A stretch of 64,000 nt of DNA from Chamaecyparis obtusa (GCA_027943335.1 BSBK01008838.1:1-64000), one strand, 5' to 3'; counted from the stretch's first letter, positions 45,645 through 57,257 are shown. Notes: generated by a model from the letters alone, not told the origin. A program made the numbers and translations.

Positions 45645-47943
45645 TCAAGACCATGGGGTCAATTTTGATAAGTCATTTATAGGATCACGCAATGAGGATA
45701 AGGGGTGAATGGAGGCTATGAGGGAATAGTGTGGAATTATGGAAAAAATGCTCAGGATAATGAGTATTGGCTTGGGATAAGGAAGATCATGATAGGGTAG
45801 CATGGATGCAACATGATAACAAATGTAAGGAAGCATGATGCTCATGGATAGCTCAACCTTGTCAAGATCAAAGGTAAAAGAGGAATATGGATGCATGTAA
45901 GCTAGTTGGATAATGGATGCTATTTTGGATAAGATAGCATGGATGGAACTTGTCTCCAAGGATATATTACCAAAAGAAGGAATTATGCATGACACCTGTT
46001 TGCCAGGTTTTCATCATGGTACTTCTCCAAAGTGCCACAAGAAGTGGTTTTTACCATAGGATGAATTTATTTCTCTTTACATTTTCAACCAAGGCACCTG
46101 TTTACCATGTTTTCAACAAGGCACATTTTCTCTTCTTTTTTTTTCAATTTTTTCTTTTCTTTTTTTTTGTATTTTTTTAATTTTTGGAAGGAACTCAAGT
46201 CTCTTTCTCTTTGGATAATGCTCCTTCTAAGGATATGCTTTGATGGGCCATGACCGTTGAAAAATATGCTCATAGATTCTCATAGGGTGATAGTAGGGAA
46301 TGATATGGAGGATAAGGGAGATGGTAGCCAATGATTTATATGATGCATTGGATAAGACATATAAAAGAATAAGGGCTGGAAGGATAGTAGTTAGGTGTTG
46401 GATATTGGATAGGGTATTGGAAGCTTTGCATATGGGCGGGTGGATAGGATGACAAGATCAACATCAACACACACCTTGAAGGGTAGTGGAATGATGGAGA
46501 AAAAGTGGATGGAATAGCTTGAGGCTTTGATGTAGGAGAGAATGGTGTTTGGAAGGAGATGGAGTGGAAGCCTTTGGAAGTTTGGATTCCAAATCTATTT
46601 TTTCTTATGTATCCAAGTCCTTTAAAAGAGACTTGATAATTCACATCACTTTTGATTTTTATTTTCTTTTGCATACTTTAGAATATACTTCTTCAATGAT
46701 GGATTTAGGAACTCGTATTTTCTTTGATTTCTTTATTTTCTTAGTAGACCCTCGTGGTCTCTTGAATATTTATTTTCTCTTTATATTCACATGTTGATTA
46801 GATTAGACATACTAATCTTCATATCTAAGTGGATTCTTGAATTTTTGATTTCTTTGTTTGATATCAAAATTGCTTCCAAAAGACTCGAAATTGTGGATGA
46901 ATAGGGCTGATATGGCAGGTTCATATGGATGGGTTGATATGGAGGGTTCAAGAATGCATATCTTTGTTTATCTTGAGAAGAGATAGGGTAAGTGGATGAT
47001 AAGCTAGGAGTAATAGGCATAGAAGATGGAGGGATATAAGGACCCAATATAGATGGAAGGTTTGAAGGTTTTAGCTTTGGGATATAGGGACCAGGGATGG
47101 ATTTAGAGGATAGCGAAGGTTGATGCTTATGTGAAAATAGAGGGAGATGAGGTATGAAAGGGATATAAACATCTTTAGAGTGAGCTGCATATCTAAGGCT
47201 CTCACCTTTAGGATTCATCTTTATACCAATAGGCTCATGAGTAGCTTTGATAAGAGAAAAAAATCTTGAGTGTATTTATTCTTATTCCAATGATTAGGAA
47301 GAATGGGGGATTTTTGAGGTGGATATGGAGGAGTATGACAAGAGTGTGAGGGAATACTTTGATCTTGACAAGGATCTTTGGATAGCATAGTAAAAGTGTT
47401 TTGCTCTTGATCATTCTTAGAAGGTAGATTGGATATGGGATATGGAGGACAATGAAGTTATTGACATGAAGGGATATGTTCTTGGAAGAAGTGAAAGGGG
47501 GTGATAAAATCATCATATATTTCTTGGGATATGGAATGTGGGTCTATCATTGGATGAGGAAGGATATCCTGATCTTGATCATTACTGATATTTATTTCTT
47601 CACACTTTGAATTATCCTCTTGAAATGGAGCCACCTTTAAGGATGAGGTAGGTGTTTCGATCTGCATAAGGGATTCTTGAAGGGCTGATGGAGTGTCATT
47701 TTGAATAGGAATTGAAGCAAAAAAAATATGGGGATCTTTGAATTTTGAAGGATTGAAAAGACTTGTAGAAACTTGCAGATTAGCTTGGATTTCTTTTAGA
47801 GGTATCCCTTGAGGGTAGGCATAGTCAGTATGAAAATCATTAGGTTCTTTGTTTAATGTAGGAATGTTGGCTAGATTATCTTCTTTAGGAAATGCATGAG
47901 TATTGGAAGAGGTGGAGGCTACACAAGAACCACTACTAGACAT
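45645..47943 (-). pseudogene. Element A Pro/Ser/Tyr-rich frames, broken
   Basis: A series of minus-strand open frames in changing phases (47943-47458, 47516-47235, 47218-46787, 46674-46336, 45995-45645) encodes Pro-, Ser-, Tyr- and Ile-rich protein with repeated YPP/PYQP-like words (e.g. NPPYQPIHMNLPYQPYSS near 46930). The plus strand shows cryptic GGATA/GGATG simplicity, which by itself favours such frames. The first piece (from MSSSGSCVASTSS, 47943) follows the reduced gag and could be its continuation. It may be a low-complexity gag extension or non-coding DNA. Confidence 0.4.
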
Positions 47944-47989
47944 AGGTTCATGATTTAGGTCTTGCTTGAGAATAGTATCTTATTATTCA

Positions 47990-48640
47990 TTAGATGATTC
48001 ATTAGGATTTTCAACTTCAATGATGTCATCATCAATGAGATCTTGGATTTTATATTTCAACTCCATGCAATTTGAAGTCTCACATATTTATTGTTTTGAT
48101 GATAGACACAATAGTTGCTCAAGAATACAAAACCATGTGAAATTATTTGAGGCAATGTGATGAGATTGTGTTCAAGAAGTTCTTGCAATGCTGATTCATA
48201 AGGTTGTCCCAAAGGAGTGAAGAATCTTCCAAAGGGATTATTAGGTTCTTCTTGATGTTCTTGCAGATAAAGAAGACTCTCAAGTGAATATGATATATCT
48301 ATTTCTTCATTTTCTTAATCAAAGATAGGATTATCATGAGATTGTGGCATAGCCTCTTGATCAAAGATTGGATAGTCATACATTGGTTTCTCCATTTTTG
48401 AAGGAGATGGAGACATGTAGATATCATTCTTAAATAGAAAAGGACATATTGATCGTAAGGAATACTCATTTGACGGGGTCTCCCTTTCTTTCTTCATTTC
48501 TCAAATTTCTGATTGCAAAGTTTGACATTGCTCAATGAGGATGAAGATAGATTGATCATCCATATCGTGATTGTTTTGATTTGCTTGATTAGACAATGGA
48601 TGAGAATATTTAACACCTTGTTTTAATATTTGATTAGATC
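47990..48640 (-). pseudogene. gag: Element A reduced gag
   Basis: Three parts of a gypsy gag of the Tat/Ogre style can be read in minus sense: SLRSICPFLFKNDIYMSPSP near 48440 (the segment before the capsid core), FTPLGQPYESALQELLEHNL near 48210 (after the core), and a C/H cluster CVYHQNN...NC leading to MELKYKIQDLIDDDIIEVE near 48050. The capsid core itself is absent, and a frameshift lies inside the C/H cluster. Stops at about 48315 and 48525. Assignment to Tat/Ogre is from motif order only. Confidence 0.55.
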
Positions 48641-48959
48641 AAGAAGACCAAAGAGATGGAATAGAAGAAAAATTAAAATCCAAAATTTTCATTTTTTTTA
48701 AGGTATTTTTCTATGTTTTAGTAATTTGGATTTTTAGAGGTCTTCTACTCATTTATGAGAGGTGAAACTATCGTCGATCTTAAAACTTGGGTTGCCAAAG
48801 GTACGCTATTTTTTAGATTGAAATTAGATTTCTTGATTATCGTTTTGGTGATGAAAAAGGTTCGCAATTTTGAGCACTGAGTCAAAAGTTATGCCTTCTA
48901 AGTTGGGGTAAATTTTTAAGTTTTTTTAGAATTTTTTATGTTTTTCCAATCTGATTGGC

Positions 48960-49260
48960 TCACTGTAATGACTAAACTTGACAAAGGGGCCAAAAGGGTA
49001 TCTAAAAATATAAAACTCCAGGATCTAGCACATGCATAGATCCTCTCTTTCCTAGATACGACCCTCTAAATGTGATTTGACAGGGTATTTTACCAAATAT
49101 GATCCAGGAAATCTTTCGTACGATCTTTCTCCCAAATGCGACACTTCCCAAATGCAACCTAGGATTAACCACATGTGAGTCTATTTTTACCAAATGCAAC
49201 CTAAGATACCAAAAGCAACTCTAAATACCAAATGTGACCTAATGGTTTGTCTGGGGAAAA
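48960..49260. repeat. Degenerate CCAAATGYGATCC motif cluster 1 (element A leader)
   Basis: About nine copies of a 10-13 base word such as CCAAATGCAACCTA, CCAAATGTGACCTA, CCAAATATGATCCA and CCAAATGCGACA, spaced 10-40 bases apart. Non-coding; native A sequence. Confidence 0.7.
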
Positions 49261-49712
49261 CATTTGTCAATTTTATCAAATATCAAGATTTGTTTGTTAG
49301 ATTCCAATGGGTCTAAGTGTTTTAAAATGTACAGGGTTTTTATCTTTGATTTTAATTCAAACACATCAAGAAGAGTTGTTTTTAGACCATCAACACACCT
49401 AGTTTCCCTATGAACTTGGCTTATATTTAAAATGTTTGTTCACTAGCTTAGGAACACACTCACAAACTCCTCAGAATATCACGGTCCAACAACACACAAT
49501 AGATGTTGAAATCTATATTAGCCGAGTAGTAATGTTTATGAGGGCTCGATATGGTGAACATCTTGGGGCAATTACTATTTTCCTTACACAAGCATTAACA
49601 ACCTTTTGGGAGTAATCCAGGTGGTTTTTAACATAGAGGATTTAATGAGGGCATATGTTCATAATCATCTCTTGTATTCTCGCAAGTGAGGTTGAGGCAT
49701 ATAACCCTATGA
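49261..49712 (-). other. Native element A leader between motif cluster and insertion I
   Basis: No coding match. It ends in the target copy TATGA (49708-49712) of element I. Confidence 0.5.
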
Positions 49713-51138
49713 TGTTAGAATAACTGAGAGGGGGGTGAATTAGTTATCCATAGTCCCAATTCAAAATGTATAATCCAAAACAATTTACTTAAACTTCTGC
49801 AGCTTTGTAACATAAAATACTATACTGTCTATGCTTTTACTGATTACCAGTCAAATAACATATAATGATTACTGATCAAATCTAACATGTAATATGCAAA
49901 GTATGATAACAAACAATCACCAAAATGAACACATAACACAAAAGATTTAATGTGGAAACCTTGTGAAGGGAAAAACCACCTGGGATCGGCAACCCAAAAA
50001 TGTTCACTCTTATGAAGTGAGGTTGGTGAAGACCCAACCCTATTAAAGGTTACAAACACATTGTGAGGTGTGAGCTTGTTAGAGGATTTTAGACCAACCA
50101 TTATCATCCAACCAACATTTACATATAAGACTTTCAAGTCCACTCTGTTAAGAGATTTCTCTATTTGTAATGGTTAAAATGTAATAGTAGTTGATCTGAT
50201 TACAATACAACTTCAATTGCAGATGTTCAGATCTATATTATGCTTTGATCAATATATCAATTCTATATCAACAATAATTAATGACTTATTGTCACTTGGT
50301 AATAGATTTTCTGATGCTCGGTAAACTCTACAGTTTGGTTCTCCTTAACCAGTTTGATCATGCATACATGAAGCTTGTTCATGCGATAATTCTGCATTCT
50401 CCTTGTTTTGACATAAGTTTCATAATGAAACCCTAGTCTCTTAAATAGACAAGTAAACTATTTTCTTCTCCTCCATTAGATTTTGCCGCTTATTCTCCTT
50501 CATCCATTTTTCTGCTTAAACCTTTCTTGGCTGATGTGTCAATAACATGTTTTGATTCCATCCTTTAGATCTTCCTTGAATTATGCTAGTCATTGATCTT
50601 CATAATAAACTTTATCTCCATCTCTGATTTTGATGTACTTTATAGCTCATCAATCCTTAACGGCTAAACTAATGATTTAGTTCCTTTCTCTTGCTCGGTT
50701 AACAAAGAGATGTGTCGGTGAACACAAGCTCAGTTTATATTGTGCTTGGTATACACTACACTACTCGGTGTATACTGTAATGCTTCATCAATCGACCACA
50801 CTGCCTTGTGTCTTTCAACTCTTTTCCTCATCATAGATGAATGAAACATAATCAAGTCAATAAAATAAGGTCATAGACTCATCAACAAGTTACCCAATGT
50901 ATTCCTTATCCTCATCTATCATATATATCTTCCTCATGTAGATATTTATGTTCTTCATCTCTCTTACTCCTTTTCTACAGATGTTTAGGTATAGTAACTT
51001 ACAAGATAAGTGTTGTCAAACTAGTTGACATCAATGACAACATATTAATAATTTAATCATATTACATATCTAATCAATAATTCGGTGATCTCTAATCATA
51101 GATCTTCAATTAGGTTCTAAATCAGTTGTAGTTCATCA
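49713..51138 (-). repeat. I 3' LTR
   Basis: Starts TGTTAGAATAACTGAGAGG and ends GTAGTTCATCA. It is shorter than its partner because of a deletion near 50105 relative to 54355-54410. Confidence 0.93.
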
Positions 51139-51152
51139 ATCTCTCCCTTTGG
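51139..51152 (-). other. I polypurine tract
   Basis: Minus strand CCAAAGGGAGAGAT directly before the LTR start TGATGAAC. Confidence 0.85.
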
Positions 51153-51680
51153 CATTGATGGCAACTCAAGAAATATGAAATATACCATACACATACCAAA
51201 CATGTATTCTACATCTCTGTGAATAAATGTTGGACAAGCTCTTCCTAGCTTAATATGTTTAATCACTACGTTACTCAACAAGATTATCAATGTAGCTTTG
51301 ACATTCTGCAGATATGATCTTTCATCTCTCAAATTCCTTCTTCTATTCTCAGTAACTGATCTTCAGTGCTCTCCCTTTCTTTTAGTTTGTCTCTCCCTTA
51401 AATAGATGTTTCAGTGTTCTCATCGGTGCATATTGTTTAATATTGTTTATCTCTCCCTTTGACAACAATTCCAAAGAAACAAATAAACATACAGCTCTGT
51501 AGTAGCCATGTAAATCTCTATTGTCTGGTGCATACTGTGTATCTCTGTATATTGATATGCCAATCAATTCTAGTTCTCCAAACTTTTCACAACCATAGAC
51601 ATGATCCAAAGTGTGAACTATGTTGCATCAACATGAATGATCTTCTGATAAGATTAGGCTGATGCAACATCCAGATCACA

Positions 51681-52547
51681 TTAGTGATCGATAGATAGGG
51701 GATGTACCCCAAGTCTAGACCTCAAGTATTCAAATGTATCCTTCGGTAGAGGCTTTGTAAATATGTCTACAAGTTGTTCTTTAGATGTAAAAAATTCTAA
51801 CTTCACTTGCTTTGCCTGTACTTGTTCTCTCAAGTAGTGATACTTAATAGATATGTGCTTTGTTTTAGAATGCATCACTAGATTCTTTGAGATGTTTATT
51901 GCACTTGTGTTATCACAATATATAATCACTGGCTCAGTGATTATCTCATTCATACCTTCCAATACTTGCTTAATATATGCAATATTTGAATAGTTTGTAG
52001 CAACATCAACATACTCTACTTCAGCTGTAGACTGAGAAATGCAAGCCTGCTTCTTACTTGTCCATGTAACAAGTCTTTTACCAAAGAAAAATGCTCCTCC
52101 GGTGGTACTTTTTCTATCATCCACATTTCCAACCCAATCAACGTCTGTATAGACTCTGAGTTCAAATTTTCCTTTCTTAGGATACCATAATCCATAATCT
52201 TCAGTTTTCTTCAGGTATCTTAAGATTCTCTTTGTAGCAACCATGTGTGACTCTCTAGGGTTTGCAAAAAATCTTGCAACAATTCCCACAACATGTGCTA
52301 TGTTTGGTCTACTATGCACTACATACATTAACTTACCAATCATAGATTGGTACAGTGTCTGGTTGACTTCTATAGTTTCATCTTCCTTAGTCAGTTTACA
52401 TCCAGTAGCCATCGGTGTTCCCACAAGTTTAGCATCTTCATCTTTCATTAATAAACAAGAAGACTGATCATTATCAAGATAAAACAAATTACCTCTGGAT
52501 TCTATACCAATTCCAACAAGTCTTCCTCCATCATCAAATATTTTCAC
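51681..52547 (-). pseudogene. pol: I pol remnant: pre-integrase start fused to RT end and RNase H
   Basis: Open for 288 codons. The first ~30 residues (GIESRGNLFYLDNDQSSCLL) are pre-integrase domain. They run without stop into KDEDAKLVGTPMATGCKLTK, which lies after the RT catalytic box in full elements. The junction is near 52450, and about 1.9 kb is missing relative to D. RNase H is well kept: VYTDVDWVGNVDDRKSTTGG near 52130, IYCDNTSAINISKNLVMHSK near 51900, and the end RSRLGVHPLSIDH at 51681. The open frame in spite of the deletion suggests a rather clean event. Confidence 0.9.
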
Positions 52548-52589
52548 CTTTTTGATCTCAAAAGCAACTTAGTGACCTAAGTTGTTCAG

Positions 52590-53834
52590 TCATGCCACAC
52601 ATAGCAAGTTATAGTTTAATCCTCTTACCCAATAAGCATTTTCACATTTTAATATATCATTTATCATCAAAGATCCTTTACCTTTTACCATATAGGGTGC
52701 ATCATTACCCATTCTTACAAATCCTCCATTGTATTCTTCAAGATAATCAAATTTTTCTTCATCACCAGTCATGTGATGTGTACAACCACTATCTATGATC
52801 CATGTATCATTTTTATTAACCTTAGAGATAAGTGTTATCTCTACATACCTTTCATCTTCTTTAGAATCATCCTTCATTGCCACAAATACAACCTCCACAT
52901 CATCATCAGTGTTGGTATCGGTGATATCTTCTTCCTCAGCAATGGAGCATACTTTCTTGCCTTTGTCATTATTATTTCGGTTACCTCTGTTGTAGTGTCG
53001 GTAGCCTCTATTGTATCTTCTCCCATAGCTTCCTTCATATCGGTCTTTGGTTTTATCATCATCTTTCTTGTGTGGACATCTAGCAGCAATGTGACCAACT
53101 TCTTTACAGTTAAAGCATGCTAAAGGTAATTTGCCTCTATACCTTCCTTTACCTTTAGGTAACCTTCTGGCTATAAGGGCTTCAAGTTTATCAAGCTCAT
53201 CATCAATATTGCTATCACTATCATCCTTATTTCTACTACTAGACTTACCAATCTTCAGAGAAGTCATGAAAGGAGATTCAACATTCGGTACAACACTATT
53301 ATCATAATTATTCAGTTCAAATGTTGTAAGCTTTCCAATCAGATTATCAAGAGTGAGTGTGCTATTAGGTGCTAACCTATTTTCATGAATTGCAAATATT
53401 TTGATGGCATAGATAGGCAATAAGGTTCTTAAAATTTTGCTTACCATAGTGTCTTCATCAATAACTCCATCTGATGCTCTAATAGCGTGAACTACCTCAT
53501 TTTTTCTATTTGTGTACTGCAAAATGTTTTCACCTTCTTTCATCTTCATGTCATCAAATCTTTCTCTTAAGCTTTTTGCTCTTTTTCTCTTGATATTCGC
53601 ATCACCACTATAAATTTGAGCTAGTTTATCCCACATCTGCTTAGTAATAGTATAGTCCTTGATGTCTTCAAATTTGGCATCTGAATAGGTAGCAACAATC
53701 TCCATCATAGTAACATTATGTTCATGCATGTCTCTTAGTTGATCAAGGGTCAAGGGACCAGTGGGTAGTGCAAGGTATCCATTCACCATCAAATCTAGGG
53801 TAGAATTCCCAATCCTGGATATGTGCAGCTTCAT
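52590..53834 (-). CDS. gag: I gag and protease, open reading frame
   Basis: 414 codons from MKLHISRIGNSTLDLMVNG. The UBN2-type gag core (QMWDKLAQIYSGD, ENILQYTNRKNEVVHAIRA) is followed by a zinc knuckle CFNCKEVGHIAARC near 53095, a basic Arg/Asn/Tyr-rich tail, and the protease site WIIDSGCTHHMTGDE near 52780 with D-S-G intact. It ends at LNYNLLCVA with TGA where Arg is expected, and TAA follows shortly after in place of Gln. The equivalent D gag has lost knuckle and protease residues, so I is better preserved here. It could still supply gag protein if transcribed, but that is inference. Confidence 0.88.
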   Translation of the reverse strand: MKLHISRIGNSTLDLMVNGYLALPTGPLTLDQLRDMHEHNVTMMEIVATYSDAKFEDIKDYTITKQMWDKLAQIYSGDANIKRKRAKSLRERFDDMKMKEGENILQYTNRKNEVVHAIRASDGVIDEDTMVSKILRTLLPIYAIKIFAIHENRLAPNSTLTLDNLIGKLTTFELNNYDNSVVPNVESPFMTSLKIGKSSSRNKDDSDSNIDDELDKLEALIARRLPKGKGRYRGKLPLACFNCKEVGHIAARCPHKKDDDKTKDRYEGSYGRRYNRGYRHYNRGNRNNNDKGKKVCSIAEEEDITDTNTDDDVEVVFVAMKDDSKEDERYVEITLISKVNKNDTWIIDSGCTHHMTGDEEKFDYLEEYNGGFVRMGNDAPYMVKGKGSLMINDILKCENAYWVRGLNYNLLCVA

Positions 53835-53945
53835 TCATCTTTGCCATATTGTGAAGTTATCTTTGTTTATCTTTGGCACTTCCCTCTTAAACATTTTGAG
53901 ACCTTTGTGTTGAAGTCCTTAAAACTCTATTCCAAGCAACCACAA

Positions 53946-53956
53946 CTTTGATACCA
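53946..53956 (-). other. I primer binding site
   Basis: Minus strand TGGTATCAAAG two bases from the 5' LTR, same variant as in B. Confidence 0.88.
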
Positions 53957-53958
53957 AT

Positions 53959-55439
53959 TGTTAGAATAACTGAGAGGGGGGTGAATCAGTTATCCACAGT
54001 CCTAATTCAAAATGTATAATCCAAAACAATTTACTTAAACTTCTACAGCTCGGTAACATAAAATACTATACTGTCTATGCTTTTACCGATTACCAGTCAA
54101 ATAACATATAATGATTACAGATCAAATCTAACATGTAATATGAAAAGTATGATAATAAACAATCACCACAATGAATGCATAACACAAAAGATTTAACGTG
54201 GAAACCCTGTGAAGGGAAAAACCACCTGGGACCGGCAACCCAAAAATGTTCACTCTTCTAAAGTGAGGTCAGTGAAGACCCAACCCTGTTAAAGGTTACA
54301 AACACATTGTGAGGTGTGACCTTGTTAGAGGATTTTAGACCAACCGTTATCACCCAACCATCATTCACTATGGGGTTGATAGGATAACAATGTTCATTCT
54401 ATGAATGATACATATAAGACTTTCAAGTCCACTCTGTTAAGAGATTTCTCTATTTACAATTGTTAAAATGTAACAAAAATTGATCTGATTATAATACAAC
54501 TTCAATTGCAGATGTTTAGATCTATATTATGCTCATTCAAATCCTTTGATCAATATATCAATTTTGTATCAAAAATAATCAATGACTTACTGTCACTTGG
54601 TAATAGCTTTTCTGACGCTTGATAAACTCTGTAGTTTGGTTATCCTTAACCAATTTGATCAAGCATACATGAAGCTTATTCATGCAATAATTTTGTAGTC
54701 TCCTTCTTCTAACATAAGTTTCATAACAAAACCCTAGTCTCTTAAATAGACAAGTAAACTATTTTCTTCTCCTCCATTAGATTTTGCCACTTATTCTCCT
54801 TCATCCATTTTTCCACTTAAACCTTTCTTGGCTGATGTGTCAGTAACATGTTTTGATTCCATCCTTTAGATCTTCCTTGAATTATGCTAGCCGTTGATCT
54901 TTGTAATAAACTTTATCTCCATCTCTACTTCTGATGTACTTTACATCTCATCAATCATGAACGGCTAAACTAATCATTTAGTTCCTTTCTCTTACTCAGT
55001 TAACAAAGAGATGTGTCAGTGAACACAAGCTCAGTTTATACCGTGCTCGGTATACACTACACTACTCAATGTATACTATAATGCTTCATCAACCGACCAC
55101 ACTGCCTTGTGTCTTTCAGCTCTTTTCCTCATCATAGATGAATGAAACATAATCAAGTGAATAACATAAGGTCATAGACTCATCAAAAAGTTATCCAATG
55201 TATTCCTTATCCTCATCTATCATATAAATCTTCCTCATGTAGATATTTATGTTCTTCATCTCTCTTACTCCTTTTCTACAGATGTTTAGGTATAGTAACT
55301 TACAAGATAAGTGTTGTCAAACTAGTTGACATCAATGACAACATATTACTGATTTAATCATATTACATATCTAATTAGCAATTCAGTGATCTCTAATCAC
55401 AGATCTTCAATTAGGTTCTAAATCAGTTGTAGTTCATCA
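53959..55439 (-). repeat. I 5' LTR
   Basis: 1481 bp, matching 49713-51138. It carries the GGGGGGTGAATCAGTTATCC block at its start and the AACCCTGTTAAAGGTTACAA block near 54282. Confidence 0.93.
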
Positions 55440-55444
55440 TATGA

Positions 55445-56079
55445 GTACTCAAATTTGTGTAGTCTTGCAAGCAATATTTAAGCGGCTCCACTCTACACAA
55501 GATCCAAGCATGTCCAAGGAATGATCAAATCATGATTCCAAGGATAAAACTGAATAAGTATTCTAAGATTTTCATCTCAAGGAAGCATCTTTATTATAGT
55601 GAGGTGGAAGGGTTGGCTTCTACCTATCCTCACTTGGGTCATTCCTAGGAGCTGTTTACCTCAACTGGAAGGCCCTCTAGAGATTATAGCAATGAAACCA
55701 AAGAGGATTGGTGACTTGGGAGTCTAGATTTTTTATTATCCACTAGGGAGAAGATCATACTCTCCTATCCATGTCATTTTCTCCTATTAAGCACATCATA
55801 CAAGTGTATTGTAAATTTACTCCAATTTGACCTCAAATCCCAATCTAGCTTTTGAGTTTCTAATTTTTCCAAAGGCAAAAGAGCATAATCCTCTGATTAG
55901 ATTGAAATGTGACCTCAAATTATGATTATATTCCTATAAAATCAAGAAACACAAGCATGAAGTATTTGGTTGATTTCATGAGGTAACCTACAAAACCACA
56001 CATTAGTAGTCTTAGTTACTAGTTTTTCTTTGTCAATTCGACTTGCAAACCACATTTAGGTTGTAAAAATCAATCAGAA
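55445..56079 (-). other. Native element A leader, middle part
   Basis: Continues the sequence interrupted at 49712. No coding match. Confidence 0.5.
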
Positions 56080-56350
56080 ACACAAAATTCATCCATTAGT
56101 CATTAGGAATTTCAAATTTGTGAATAAAATCCCCAAATGTGGTCCTATTTTAAAACCAAATATGATCAACAACCAAATGTGATACAAAGTTTACCATATC
56201 CGATCAATGGTCCTAAATGCAACACAAAGTCTACTAGATGTGATCCTGACTAGATACAATCCAGGAAAGACTAGGTGTGATCCTGTTTTGACCTGGTGTG
56301 ACCTTTCTTCCTAAATGTGGTCCAAAGCTCTAGATGCGATCCTAGTTCTA
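56080..56350. repeat. Degenerate CCAAATGYGATCC motif cluster 2 (element A leader)
   Basis: About eleven copies, e.g. CCAAATGTGGTCC, CCAAATATGATC, CTAGATGTGATCC, CTAGGTGTGATCC, CCTGGTGTGACC and CTAGATGCGATCC. It is the same word as at 48960-49260, separated from it by about 1 kb of native A. Confidence 0.72.
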
Positions 56351-56387
56351 TTACACAATGACAAAAATTGATTAAAAATCCAAAAAT

Positions 56388-56419
56388 TCGGGGCTCAGCC
56401 CCATGGTGGGCATCAAAAA
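56388..56419 (-). other. A primer-site region and adjacent hairpin
   Basis: Minus strand TTTTTGATGCCCACCATGG follows the 5' LTR end. It resembles, with C-to-T and G-to-A changes, the TTTGGCGCCCACCGTGG start found after LTRs of many plant gypsy elements. GGGGCTCAGCCCC just inside forms a perfect 6-bp hairpin. Confidence 0.6.
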
Positions 56420-57257
56420 TGTGTGTGTGATTTGATGTACCTACTATCCTACAAATATAATACTTTTATAACACATTATATCAATTGTTAGTACATGAAA
56501 AGAATTAAAATCATAACAATTGAAACCAAATTATAGCTTCCTAGTCATAGAGAGTATGATCTAATTGTTAGTGCTCTCAAATTGTGCATAAGATTAGTGA
56601 CATTACAACTATGAAATGAAAGATTTAAAATGAGATTCATTTAACATGAAAGCAATTAAGAGGAATTAAGCTAGTATTAGAATGAAGAATTGATGCAAGA
56701 AATAGAATAATTGATCTAGATTGAAAATAGAAACACTTTGTTAATTAAATGATCTAGATATTAGAATTCAAAATGATAGAGTTTCCTTATATAAATGATC
56801 TAGATATGAAATTAATAAAATGAGCTTGGTTTTATAGATTTCCTCTTGGAGGGAAAGATTGAATTTGAATTCAATGGTTGAGATTCATCCATGATGAATG
56901 GTTGATATTGATTCTTCGTTGATCCATGTGAGTGATCCTTGTGATTAGCTCCCATTGGTTGGAAATAACTCCTTTGCCCTTTTGTGAGTTGAAAGGATAA
57001 TAGGACAATTAATTAATTCACATTAATTAATATCACCAACCATAGGTATTTTTGAGTTTGATTTGATTAAATGACCGAGATAATTAATTAATGAATTATT
57101 CTTGATGTTTGATCATTGATGCTTGATAATTGATGAATTATGTAATTAAATTGATCTAACTAAATTAAAAAATTAGGCTTGAGATTTAATGTGGTTTGAT
57201 CATTCAATTTGAGGATTAGGGCATCTAGTTTAGCTAAACCATTTTGAGGTGATTACA
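56420..57257 (-). repeat. A 5' LTR
   Basis: 838 bp, matching 20328-21166. Starts TGTGTGTGTGATTTG and ends GATTACA on the plus strand, followed by target copy GGATT. Confidence 0.92.

Larger units (their letters stand above)
49713..55439 (-). mobile_element. I: internally deleted Ty1/copia element inserted in A
   Basis: LTRs 49713-51138 and 53959-55439 are flanked by perfect target copies TATGA (49708-49712, 55440-55444). The primer site and polypurine tract give minus orientation. The interior is only 2.8 kb: gag, protease and start of the pre-integrase domain, then directly the end of RT and RNase H. Integrase and the RT core are missing. Related to D in gag, LTR blocks and RNase H. Non-autonomous. 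Confidence 0.94.
20328..57257 (-). mobile_element. A: 37-kb nested complex; outer non-autonomous gypsy-like element without pol
   Basis: Two LTRs of about 838 bp (20328-21166, 56420-57257) flank the complex, with target copies GGATC (20323-20327) and GGATT (57258-57262) in G2 gag. G1 keeps the empty site. A polypurine tract at 21167-21179 and a primer-type sequence next to 56420 fix the minus orientation. Removing B, C and I leaves about 7.4 kb of internal sequence: a 5' leader with repeated motifs, a reduced gag at about 47990-48640, a Pro/Ser/Tyr-rich stretch, then non-coding DNA with a hairpin array. No protease, RT or integrase is native to A. It must have relied on other elements, like the large-derivative or gag-only elements known in plants. 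Confidence 0.85.

Noticed and set aside
20328..57257. Reading the 20328-21166 and 56420-57257 repeats as two independent solo LTRs
   Set aside because: They share a matched target duplication in one interrupted gag frame and have a polypurine tract and primer region facing inward, so they are the two ends of one element.
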